From Tetrahymena elliotti 4EA (lineage: Eukaryota; Ciliophora; Oligohymenophorea; Hymenostomatida; Tetrahymenidae): a stretch of 64,000 nucleotides of DNA. This document shows, piece by piece, positions 40,078-51,665 of the stretch. Made by a program: the position numbers and the translations under genes. Below the pieces are notes generated by a model. That model saw only the letters and a program-made list of their open reading frames with translations. It was not told the origin of the DNA and ran no database searches. Every line of letters begins with the position of its first letter. The stretch's first letter is position 1. Where the stretch lies: NCBI GenBank assembly GCA_000231825.2, contig JH720323.1, positions 868,818 through 932,817 on the forward strand, given 5' to 3'.

Positions 40078-41326
40078 TCAAACGAGGGAAGCAGCGTTTA
40101 ATTTGTTGCAAGTGTCTTCTAATAAACCAAGAAGAGTTTCTTCTGTCATTTCTCTTTATTTAAAAAACGTAATCATTAAATATACTTAATCCAGTAAAAC
40201 AAGAATTACCTATTCTTCTTTTCATTTTCAATTTCAGTCTTTACACGATGAACGACTTCCTTCAACATATCAAATATAGATTATTCGCTTTCTTCTCTAT
40301 CCTTCTTTTCTTATTATATAATATTTGTAAGCTTAACAAGTTCTTCTGTGGTCTTCTTCATGATATTTTAATCCATTTCTTCTCTTTGAACCTTTTCGTT
40401 GTTTACTTCATCTCTAAGTTTGGGTAATTCGATCTTTTTAAAAAAAAATATAAAGTTTTTATCTTAAAATACATATATATGAAAGAATATTTATATGAAA
40501 AACTATAAATTTTGTTAAGAATCTTTTGTGATAGCATTATTTTCAAAAGAATGTAATGTAATAAATAGCTATTTTTTGATCAAGGATTAAAGCTAAATAA
40601 AAATTGAATTATTACTTCTAACTTGCGGTTGATTTCTTCAATAGTTTCATTTCTAATTTTAGATTCTCTTGAAATTTCATCTCTAATAACGCTTGTCTTT
40701 TCATCTATAGCTCTAGTAATTTTATTTTCACCTTCCTTTCTTGACTTTATTTAGATTATAAAATAAATTGTAAGACAATTATGATCTTAATAATGGAAAA
40801 TAAAGTATATAGAGCATCATAATGAAAATGGTAATTTAGTTTATCTTGGCTTAACATTAGTTTCTTATGCTAGATATAAAATTAAAAAGCAACTAATTAT
40901 TTACAGCAATTTCGCTTTCAATGGCTGAGCTAAGCTTTTAATCAAGAGAAGCAATTTCTTTTTACTTTTGCTCGAAATGGTGTTCTCTGTTTAACTTATC
41001 TTCTTAAACAAGCTTGGAGAGCTTTTAAATAGTTTCTCTGATAGTTGTGACTTTCTTTTCAAGCTTTTCTTCAAATTCAGAATATGAATCTTCTAACAAT
41101 TTAATTCTTTATTCTCCTTAATCTAATTTTGCAGAACGATCATTATTAGCATTTGATTGGACTTGGCTCAACTTTTCACTAATTTTAGCTATTCTTTCGT
41201 TGTAAGGAGAAGAGACTATTAATTTAATGGTGAAAATATTTTATGAGAAATGTATTAAGAGACTTGTATGCTGAAATTAAAAATTAAGTTTCAGATAATC
41301 GAAAATATTTAACCTCTGAATGACAT
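40078..41326 (-). CDS. SF-assemblin / beta-giardin-type striated fibre protein
   Basis: SF-assemblins polymerise into 2 nm filaments of basal-body-associated striated rootlets. Five exons, 41326-41314, 41215-40905, 40744-40616, 40433-40210 and 40153-40078, with introns of 98, 160, 182 and 56 nt, give 753 nt or 250 aa, the usual family length. The protein is a continuous coiled coil after a short non-helical head. Recognisable pieces are PYNERIAKISEKLSQVQSN, KLEKKVTTIRETIQKLSKLV, the ITRAIDEKTSVIRDEISRE segment, EKKDREESEQSIFDMLKEVV and the C-terminal TEETLLGLLEDTCNKLN, which matches the conserved LLEDTC-R/K end of the family. The 13 nt first exon encodes only MSFR plus one base. Ciliates have several paralogues associated with kinetodesmal fibres. 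Confidence 0.9.
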
Positions 41327-41834
41327 ATCTTGGTATTTTATTTATTTTATTGCTATCTTTCGTCTGTTATAATTTCAAAAATTTATTAGTATCAATCAAT
41401 TATAAATAAAAAATTTATTTCTTCCTTTTTTTTCAGACTGGAAATAATTAATTGATGTCATGCATTCATGCGTAAATACATTTAAAACCAAATTTCATTA
41501 ATATTTCATATATAAATCTTTTCATAATTCATTGATTTTTTTTTTTCCAGTTATCTTTATCATCATTTAAAATGATGTGATAATTGATGATGGATGATTT
41601 TAAAGATATTTTAAAATACAATAAATATCTCAATATTATTTATTATCTCTTTTTTTAGGTTTAAATCTCAAAAAAACTCAATAAAAAAATTTTTTGGATA
41701 ATTAAATTTTAATAAAATTAACTTTCAAGTTTTCTTGAAAAAATAACCTGCTTTACAAATCTAGCTACTTTTTTAAGATATAATTTATTTTGATAGTTAT
41801 CTCCATATTAACTTAAAAGTGTACTATATAATAT
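41327..41834. other. Intergenic, A/T-rich
   Basis: Upstream flank of the SF-assemblin gene, probably its promoter. No other element was seen. Confidence 0.55.
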
Positions 41835-42360
41835 AGATGTGAATCAGCTCTTTATGATGCCTTAGCAAAATTTGAAAAATCTACAAATTGGTTACTTTAT
41901 CTTAATAATAATTATTTTATGGGTGGTATCAGTTTCTAATTTAGTAAATTTGACCAATTTCAAATTTTTGGGGTTTCATATTAATAAAATTTAAATAAAT
42001 ATAGAATAAATATTAGCCTTAGCTTCAACTTTAGTAAATTGTATTAAACTGAGTGAGCTGAAAAGAAGTAAATAATTTATAATAATTTAATTTGTTGATC
42101 GGGTGTTTCAGCTATAGAATTTGCTTTAGTGGGCAGCTCTACTCTTATAAATTTTCTACTTGATATTTGATTAAATTAAATAGAGGTACAAGGTATTACA
42201 CATTCCTTATCTGCATTAGCAAATTACATTAATCTTGAAATATAGAGCTTCACTTAGGGATTCTTAAACGGAAGACAAAGTTGTATCAGGCTTTTATTTG
42301 TTTTTAGAAAAATGGACTAATTTCACAAATTTATTTATTACTTTTTATGATAACCAAATT
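41835..42360 (+). pseudogene. Decayed leucine-rich-repeat (RNI-like) gene fragment
   Basis: Three TGA-interrupted open pieces on the + strand share a family pattern well known in ciliates, repeats of the type SALxxALAxCxNLxxLxLxLxxN-IGxxG. Piece one reads SALYDALAKFEKSTNWLLYL then NNNYFMGGIS. Piece two reads GVSAIEFALVGSSTLINFLL followed by TGA. Piece three reads LNQIEVQGITHSLSALANYI then NLE. Spacing between the SAL-ALA units is about one repeat (27-30 residues). Two in-frame stops (TGA at about 42055 and 42171), loss of the repeat consensus between the pieces and absence of a start or stop context indicate a relic rather than a working gene. A small live gene with introns removing the stops cannot be excluded. 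Confidence 0.6.
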
Positions 42361-44784
42361 AGTTCTCATGGAGTATAAAACCTATGCTTTCGTTAAGCAG
42401 ATTACTCTATTATCTCAAATTTGAAATGAGCATTATTTCCTTTTAGCAGACAATATGCATAATAAACATAAATTATATCTAAATGCTTTAAATTAAAGAA
42501 AATTAAACCAAAAGGTAATAACAATAAATTGAATATAACCTTAATATAAAAATGTATTTTTAATTTTTTTAATTATTGCAATAGAAAAAATGTAAATAAA
42601 AATTAAATGTTTTAAAAAACTACCTGTTAATAATTTATACAAATTATGATCCCTATCAAAAAATTATGCTAGATATTGGCTTTAATAATTATATATTTCT
42701 TCTACACATTAATTGACTAAATAAAGAGTAATATAAAAAAAATGAAAATAATTTCAAAAGAGTAACTTTAAAGAAATTAATTGTTTTTATTTTAGATTTG
42801 AGAATAAAAAAAGATAAAAATTTCTTAATTAATTTGATTAGTGTGAAAAAGTATTTAATATTTTTAAAAATCAATATCTTGATTTTATACATAATCAATA
42901 GATTATTATTAGTCAGTTTAAACTTTTCCCCATCTAATTTAAGCATACTTTTATATTTTTGAATACTTCTAAAAGATTGCGTGTAAATTACTTTTATAAA
43001 GTAGATATTTATAGTTGTTTAGAAATTAATTAAAAATATAATATCAAATGTTGCCACCTCTTTTTTAGAGGAACTGTAAAAGAGAGAAGATATATACTCT
43101 TTTAAACAATATTAAATTAAATTTTAATTAGCGCAAAATAATTTAATTATTTTAAATGTAAATTAAGAATATTTAACTCATCATTTCTAGAAAAATATTT
43201 TAAATCTTTAAAAACATTTATTCTTTTTAAAAGACTACTCTCATTTTTTTTAAAGATAATATTGAATTTTAAAAAATAAAACAACTTATAATTTAGATTT
43301 TTTAGCATTTTTAAAAATACTTTTTTACTTAGAGATTTATGAACTTTTTCCAATTTTTTAAATTAGATGTCTTAAAAATTATATTAAATTTAAGTATTTA
43401 AAAGGCAAATATTTAGTATAAAAATCAAGAAAGGACTGACGCATAATATGAGATTTACTAGACTAATTTATTCCTATCATATTATCAATGAAAAAAATAA
43501 AGCCAAAAAATACATATCTAACAAAGATCTTAACAATTATTAATTGAGAATGAAATATTTTATATGAAATACCATATTTTAATAAAAGCTTATTCACCTT
43601 AAACATTTGTACTTTTTAAAGAAAACATTTGAAAAATATGACCATTTAAACTCTTATATCATTTATTATTATTGATATTTAAATGATTAATAGTCTTTTA
43701 ATTTTTTTTTTCATGAGCTTGTATAAAATAATCAAAATGATAAAAAGGATATACTCAAGATTAAATTAAATGATCACAAATTGAAGAATTAAAGTGTAAA
43801 ATAGGTTTATTTTTTCAAGATATTTGTAGCAGTTAAATCAAAATTCAAGTTAATTGATCATTCGGCATTATTACTAGAATAAAATTGCTATTCTACTCTA
43901 TTATAAAATAGTATTTTATCACTATGCATATTCATAATCGAATCTATATTTTTGAAATTTATGTAAATAATAATAAGATAGGTCTCTCATTATTCAAAGC
44001 TTTGTGCATATTTATAAGTCTTAGCCTAACTATTAACTTGCTGCTTAGATTAGATATCCTCGTTTTAGTTCATGCTTATTTTTTAAATTTGATAATATGT
44101 CATTTGATTTGCTACAAATTAAATTAGTAGTTAAAAACATTCTTAATTAAAAAAATAGTAAAAAAAATAATAACTTTTGACAAATTGCCAAAAAACATAA
44201 AGACAATTAAATATAACTAAATTGATTAAATTTACTTTTTGATAAATACTTTTTAGATAAATTTTCAACATAACTTCTTTAGAACAACAAAATTTATTGA
44301 TTTTTTTTGCAATAAATAAAATGATAATTATTGCATTAAATTTTTATTTTGCAACATGATATTAGTACATTTTTGTTCAAAAAAATAACTTTTTTAAAAT
44401 TTTCTTAATCTAGTTTTAGTTAATTATTTTCAAAAATAAATTTGTAATCCAAAATATTATTTGTTTCTGTACATAAAAAACTGTAGCACATTAGAAATTT
44501 AGTTATACTACTTACCAAAAAATAGAGTAAAAGAAATTTTGAATAAGCTGAAGGTGAACTTTTACAACATTCAATAATTTAAATGAAATTAATTATTAAT
44601 TAATCATACAACACAGGCAATTTTTATTTCGCTTTCTAATTTCTTACTAAGTATTGTATGAAATTTATTACATTATTTCTTTATTTAAATTGATTAAGCT
44701 TATTATTATTATTATTCTAAAAAATAAATTAAAAATTTAAGAAAAAAATTAAGGATTAATTTAGAAGAAGTATATTATATTTAA
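42361..44784. other. Long intergenic, A/T-rich
   Basis: About 2.4 kb. Frames lacking TAA/TAG at 42689-42946 (-), 43147-43353 (-) and 43924-44127 (+) are Ile/Leu/Phe/Lys-rich with A/T-only codons and are likely chance. No structured RNA or repeat array was seen. Confidence 0.5.
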
Positions 44785-47700
44785 ATGAAGCATTAGAGTA
44801 TTGGTAATAAAGGTATTTAAACTTCTAAAGAAAACGATATAAAACAAATGTCTTCTATTCAAGAGAAAATTAAAAAGCTTAACGCTGTTGCATTAAAAAT
44901 ACCGATAAGCGAGGAAAGCTTGAACTGGGGGAAAATTGAAAAATTACCCTATTAAATGGAAGTATTCTTTTCACGCCCAATGAAAAACATAGAGTATGAA
45001 AAATATAACGAGAATACAGGAACATGGTCTGCTTATTATAATGTACAACTACCCACAATAATTGCTGAAAATCAAACTAAAGGATTTGAAAATGATGTAG
45101 TTTTAAAAGTTGTTTAAGTCACCTAGTTAAATGGGGAAGTAATTAAATGCTCTGAATTAGCGGGAGATGATTCCCAGTATATATAATCTCAAAAAAGAAC
45201 TGAATTGAAAGGCTTAAAGTTGAACACTCCTCAAAAATTATAAAATAAAAAGGTAATACAATCTTAATTATGAAAAAAGAGTTTTGAATAAACAGATTGT
45301 TAAAAGATTATTTAGTAGTTTTATTATAATTTGTTCATTTGATTGAATTCATTTACTGGAAAAGTCTCTGAAACTACAACTCCAATATGATACTAGTTAA
45401 CTTTTCAGCAGATATAAGTTATGAAGGTCATTTTATGATTTGTATAATTCTGTAAGAGTCAAACGAAATATTCCTTTTTTTTCAGTTGATTTTTGAGAGA
45501 CCAAGATAATTAAGCAGATAAAATTAATTAGAAACATTTAAAAGCTAAACATGGCCTATTTAAAAAATAATATATTCCACATTTCTTTATAACCATTTTA
45601 CTTATCTTATTAATTGTTAAGTTTGAAAAAATGATATCCTTTAATTTTTCTATTTGTATATTTATTTAAACTGGCAGGTTAATTTTATTATAAATATTAT
45701 TAAAATAGAAATGTATTCATCACATTGCTCTTTGCGCTTTTTAAAAAAGAGAAGATGGCTCTTACAAAGATTTAGAACTAATAGGTATTTCAATTTGTGG
45801 AGGATTCTCTCTTAAATCAAGAAAAAAAAGTCATTAAGAAAAAGTAATTATAAAAATTTGAATTTTTCTTTATCACTCACTCTATCACTTACTGTATCAA
45901 ATTAAAAATGATAAAAATTCAAACAAAAAAAAATCAACAATTAAAATATTATTATCTGTTTCCACAGTTCTCATTACCAGTGAACAAAAGCAGTGCGCTA
46001 TCTATACAAAACTTTTATATCAGTATAATTAAAGCAAAAAATTTTTTTAATATCATTAATTTACGCTGTATAAAATTTATTATAACATACATCGAGTCAT
46101 ATTTCCTTTTCATAAGAAATAAAAGAGGTTATTATAAATGACTTTTACATTTATTGAAATAATTATCATCAAGGAAATATTTGATAAATAAATTTCTCGA
46201 AAATGAGAAGTTCATATTAACCTGTTAAGAAAAAATTATTAAAATAGAATACTTTTCACTTTATTTTGATCTTTAATGGTCTCATTCTCATAAAAATACA
46301 AATTTATTTACACTTAAATTTAATTTTGCTATTTATTTAAAGGGATTAGACACTAGCTATTTCAAACCAATAGAACTTACTTAGAATCTTCATTAGAGAA
46401 AGTGTAAATAATAGCCGATTTTGATTTCGAATAGTATTGAAGGACTTTTACTTTATTTTACCTCTCCTAATATAAGACACAAAGTATTAATTGATTAAAG
46501 CTTTATCAATAGCTTTTGTTTTGAAAATGAAATTTAACAAATTCTCATAAGAAAAAATTTTTTTTATTTATTAGATAATTCACCCTCTTTTTCTTTCCTT
46601 AAGATTTTCTCAAGCTGTCAAACTTTATTTATGCAAATCCACATTTCTCCCTTAATAAGATGTAAATGTTAATCAGATTTAATCAATTCTTTCAATTCTC
46701 TAACTCTATATGGATAAGATATGAAAAAGTAATTAATTTTAAAAATGTAATGTAAAGATCCAAAATACAGTGAAGAAAATTTGCACTGAATTTAGTAAAT
46801 GTCAAGCAGGAAATGATTTAGAAAAAGAGTATAGTATGTCTATTGTTATTGATGACACAGGTCATACAGGTACAGAATAAAATAAAGAAGACTAAGTAAG
46901 ATATTTTATTTCACAATATATTAGTTTTATTTTTTGACAAATCAATCAAAGCCTTTTGAAAATCAAATCCAGTACTTGGAATTTTTTATCTTGCTATATA
47001 AAATGAATAAATAATCTAACATATTTATTAAAGAATATAAAAATAACAATATATTCTTGAAAATTTGTAATGTGTAAAAAGTTTTTTATTGAAACTTTTT
47101 TAAGTTGAAAACTATTTATCGAAGAAAAAAAGAATCAATAAGAAATTAACACATTTTTATAAAATTATTAAATTTTATATCCTCAAAATCAACATAAATT
47201 CACTCAATCATCAAATTTTCCCCTATCAATTTTCCTTGTCAAATTTTAAAAGTTATGTGTAATCTTTTATTCTTATAAAGATTTTTCTAATTAAAAAAGC
47301 GTGGAAAAGGTTTAATTAATTTTTGATTGATAAATAGTATAAATTGAATAACTTGGTATATGAAAGATTAAGAAAAAGTGAATATAAATTATTCTTTTCT
47401 TTTTTACTTTTTTTGAAATCAAAAAGACATATAAATCAAAACTTAACTATTAATTTGGAAAAGGGTTTTTATTTTTTGTAGATATTTTTTGATGCGTCAA
47501 TAAATGACTTACTTACCCTGAAATATATTAATCTTGTCATTTTAAAAATTAGGTCTAACGTCAAAAAAAAGTTTAGAAAATATTGAAGGCATTAGAATGT
47601 ACTAAAGGTTCAAAATGCCTTTATTATCTAAAAAGCGAATAAGAAGAAATGAAAGAATCTTCTTATTATCACTTTGAAACTCAAAATATTAAGGTATTAT

Positions 47701-48875
47701 TCTTTTTAAAATTCCATTTTAGAGTACATAAATTGCATTATATTTTATATAAAAAGATAATTTTTATTAAATCCCATAGTTTTTATGAATTAAAAAATAC
47801 ATTAATTAATACTTGTGTTAAAAGAATTAAGAGAAGATCAAATATATAGAATAATAAATTACTATGTTTACTTAGTCTACATATCAAAATATTTTAATTG
47901 CAAATTGATTTTTCTAAATTTTAAAATAGCTTATTTTAATTTAAAATAGGATAAACTTATTTCTATTTATAAGTAAATTTACTAAATTCATTCTGGTGTA
48001 AGCGAAAAAGATTGGTATTAGTAAGATCCTCTACGCACTTCGCAAACTAGTCCAAACAGCACTTTATTAGATAACTGTAAGGTCAATAGAAAAAGAACTA
48101 TTAGCTCTGTCATCGACGTCAATTAATATAGAGATGAGAATAATAAATATGAAAAATTTTACATTAGGATCTAAGTATAGTAAAAGGGAGACAACTAATC
48201 TTCTTTGTAGCACCAAGAAAGTTTTAAAAACATGATGTCGTAATGCGAAGACGAATAATAGAGTAATAGCTAGGAGATGCTATCTTAAATTATCTCAACG
48301 CCACCACCTCTAGGAAATTAAAATTCAAATTTGGAGCATTAAATTAATATAAAATATGAAGCTGTCCCTCTTTCAAGGGATGACCAGCTGGAAAAAAAAA
48401 GATACTAAAATTTTTTAAAACAAGAAGAGAATGATTTGTCCTAAAACTCGACTGCCCAAGATTTAAAAGTAATTTTTTTGAACATATATACGACAAAAAA
48501 AACTAAATTTACTGATTTATTTTTAATATATCAAAGTCATAAAATGAGAAAAGCATGTAAAAATTATAACAGCCGCTACATATTAAAAATGAGACACAGC
48601 TAGTATAGTAGCACCAATAATTACCTTATGATACTTTTTATAGAAATCCTATATAAGGACAGCCCCTTTACCCCTTTTCATAAAATTAACAAACACATTA
48701 ATTCTATCAATATCAATAACCCTTAGTCTAGTTTACTTATTAGCAAGATTAGCAATAGTTTCAAAATCCTCAACCTTACTACTAATATAATAACTTTTCT
48801 AATTATCCAGTTTGGAAAGGGTACTATGCTTAGCCTCCAACATTACCTAGCAATTAAAATTCTTCTTAAAATTGA
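44785..48875 (+). CDS. Unrecognised multi-exon protein with Q/P/Y-rich C-terminus
   Basis: The first exon runs from ATG 44785 to 45252 (156 codons, phase 0) and contains KIPISEESLNWGKIEKLP, VFFSRPMKNIEYEKYNENTG and NDVVLKVVQVTQLNGE, which alternates like beta-strands. Later exons are visible but their joints are not all fixed. One near 45760-45850 has GSYKDLELIGISICGGFSLK then a lysine-rich stretch like a nuclear signal. One at 46750-46895 has ICTEFSKCQAGNDLEKEYSM. One at 47580-47690 has ECTKGSKCLYYLK. A long one ends at 48478 and begins VSEKDWYQQDPLRTSQTSPN. The last exon is 48573-48875 after a 94 nt intron and is rich in Gln, Pro, Tyr and Asn (QQLPYDTFYRNP, PVWKGYYAQPP). A beta-sandwich plus basic patch plus Q/P/Y tail would suit a transcription factor, but I recognise no family. 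Confidence 0.68.
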
Positions 48876-51665
48876 TAATACCAAAAAAGTTATCAATTTT
48901 TTATTCTTGTTAATAGTTTTTTTTAACAAGCAAAGTAAAAAATATAAAGCAAAAATTAGACATGCTCTAAAAAATGAACTACTAAACTAAAATAATAATA
49001 CTAAAAGCTAAATAAAATCTACTAATTTTTTATTGTGGTTAATAACATAATAAACTTGAATATTTCCTAAAATCTACCTTAAAAACCCCCCTACTAAACA
49101 AACAAAACTGCATGATTAAATATCATTTCCGACTCAATAAATACCTTCCTATATACTATCTTTATATAATAATCTAACTAACTAACTAAATATTTAAGCA
49201 AAAATACTTTAACTTAATGATTCTCTAACTCACAGCTTCAACAAAAAATAATTTTTCTAGTTTTTTTTATTTTAAAAACTAATATCTATCTTTTACTTTG
49301 TACTTACGTACCTTTACGCATACCTTTCATCTAATATTTATTAATAAGATTTGTATTTATATTTATTATCTTTAAAAAATCTAAAACGTAATAATATATT
49401 AATAATATTCAATTAACAATGAGTAAAGAAAGTCTCTTATATTAAAAATGAATTTTTAAAAAGAATGGTTTTATCAACAAATAATTTTATTGTACAAAGG
49501 ATGATGAGTCTAATATATTTTTTATTTTCAACTTTACTTTAATTTCTAAATTAACACTTTTTAAATTTCATTTTATGGTTATTAATATCTTTGTACCTTT
49601 TTATTTAGGGTGATAGGTTGTAATATTAATTTCTATTTAAATAGATCTAATAGATTAAAAATATCATTTGTTTTTGTTCCTTTTTTTAAAAAATCTTTTA
49701 TTTTTTGAAGAAAATAATTACTTGTTGTTTATCCGCTAGGATTTTGAAATAATTTCATAAATCAATATAGGGAACTAATATGATTGGAAAAATAATTTTT
49801 TGTTTCCATCAATTTTAAAAGAAATATTTTAAACAAAAATAAATATCAAGATTTAAATAATTTTATAGCTAGCAATTTTAAAAATGATTCAATATATATT
49901 CCTCTCTTATTCAAATTACTATCATAAATTTGATTAACCCTTAACGAGGTACCATTAGAAACTGACTTCTTAAATTATGCATCTTTAAAAAATAAAAAAT
50001 GTTTTGAAAGAAACTGAATTTGTGTATCCTGTTTTTATGATGATAAAATTTTCCACTCATGAAATAATCAGAATTTTAATCTAACTTAAAAAAGTACAGA
50101 TGATTTTGGTAAAAATGATCTTTAAACATCAAGCGCAACCAAAGAAATTTTTTTCTAAATTAATTATGTTTAATATGATATTATTAAAAAGGCTGACCGA
50201 CTATCTTATTTTTTTGATTCTCCTCTCAAATTCAATTAAGAATAATAAATAAAACCCAATCTCTTTAAATTAAAACTCATGAAAATTTTCAATCTAAAGC
50301 AAAAAATAAAAAGATACTTATCAAAAATTAATTAACTTCATACAACCCTGAAAATATTCAAAATTTAGTTATTTTACGAAAATCTTACTTTAAAATAAAC
50401 TTTTACACTTTATAATTTACAAGTATTTCTTTATGTATTATTGATTGATGCAATTTTTTCAGTTCATTTTTTAGTTTTTTCACATTATTTTGCTTTTCGA
50501 CTCTTTCCAGATTACGAGAAATAAATTTAAGTACACAAAATATACATATGCAACTATTGATTAACTTAACAGAAACTTTAGATTCTAAAGTTAAGATTAT
50601 ATTTAAGCCTAAAATATCTATTTCTTTAATAATTTTTTTGTTTTTAACTTTAACTTTTTGCTTTTTAGTAATAAAATGTTTAAAACATGTTGTACTTTTA
50701 GTTAAATTTTGATCAGTTTATTGAAAAATAGCTTCTGACTGATTTTATAAATTTTTTTATTAAAATTTCAATGAAATTATAACTTTGCTTATTTTATTGT
50801 TATCTTTTTTATTTTGAATCTTTCAAAACTTAATAGTAATAAAAATATTGTTTTTTTTTCTAAAATTACAAATAAGAAAATTTTAAAATATTTTTTTCAA
50901 TTTAAAATACTTATTGTGGATTAAATAAAAGCCATAAACAAAACATAAAATTGTAATTGATCATCATATTTATTTTATTTGACAATTTATTAATTAAAAA
51001 AGTTAATTAAGATTATCACTTTGCTACATTTTGGAGAAAGAAAGAAAAAAACTAAATTTTAGTATTTGGAAAAATACCAATTTATTTAGCCATTAATTTA
51101 TCAAGAAAGTATTTTTTTATATAATTTATTTTAAATTCTTTTCAATTTAATCAAAGTCAATAAATGTTTTAATTGAAAATATTTTTAAAAGTTAATAACC
51201 ATTTCAAAAATCATTTAAGATATTTATATTTCATTAAATTATATAATAGGATTAATTAGTTTATTCTAGAAATTGCTTCATTTATAAAAGTAATTACATT
51301 TATCTCTTTTTGTGAAGTTTTTGTTGTTGAAATTTATTTGATTGATTGATGAATTGTAGTTGAGAAATGAAAAAAATTGTTGATTTTAAATGGAGAGATA
51401 TGAATTTTAAGAGTTAAAATAGATTCAAAAGACAAGATATTCACAAATGAATGGATGAAACAAAAGTGAATATAAAATTAAAATAAAATACAAAAAACAA
51501 ATAATATGATTTGGAATATTATTTTTTTATTCATAAATATGTTTTATCATAAGAAGAATAATAATAAATATTTAGAGATTATTTTTAACTTTTTTTGTTT
51601 ATACAGACAGATTTGTTACTGTTTTGAAAAATTAGCTTTTCTACAGCTTATCAATTAATTACTTC
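48876..51665. other. Long intergenic between convergent genes
   Basis: About 2.8 kb of A/T-rich DNA between the TGA at 48875 and the TGA of the Hsp110 gene. No gene or RNA could be supported. Confidence 0.55.

Noticed and set aside
43924..44127. 67-codon hydrophobic + strand frame
   Set aside because: Surrounded by non-coding A/T DNA, no family feature, and its TAA/TAG boundaries mean nothing in this code; extension gives no gene-like context.
48500..48963. Minus-strand open frame starting with an ATG and a hydrophobic leader, protein-like in composition
   Set aside because: It overlaps the + strand exon 48573-48875, whose Q/P/Y-rich reading is in phase with the preceding exon across a good intron and ends in TGA at a gene-like point. 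The minus frame has no proper end and is best read as a shadow.
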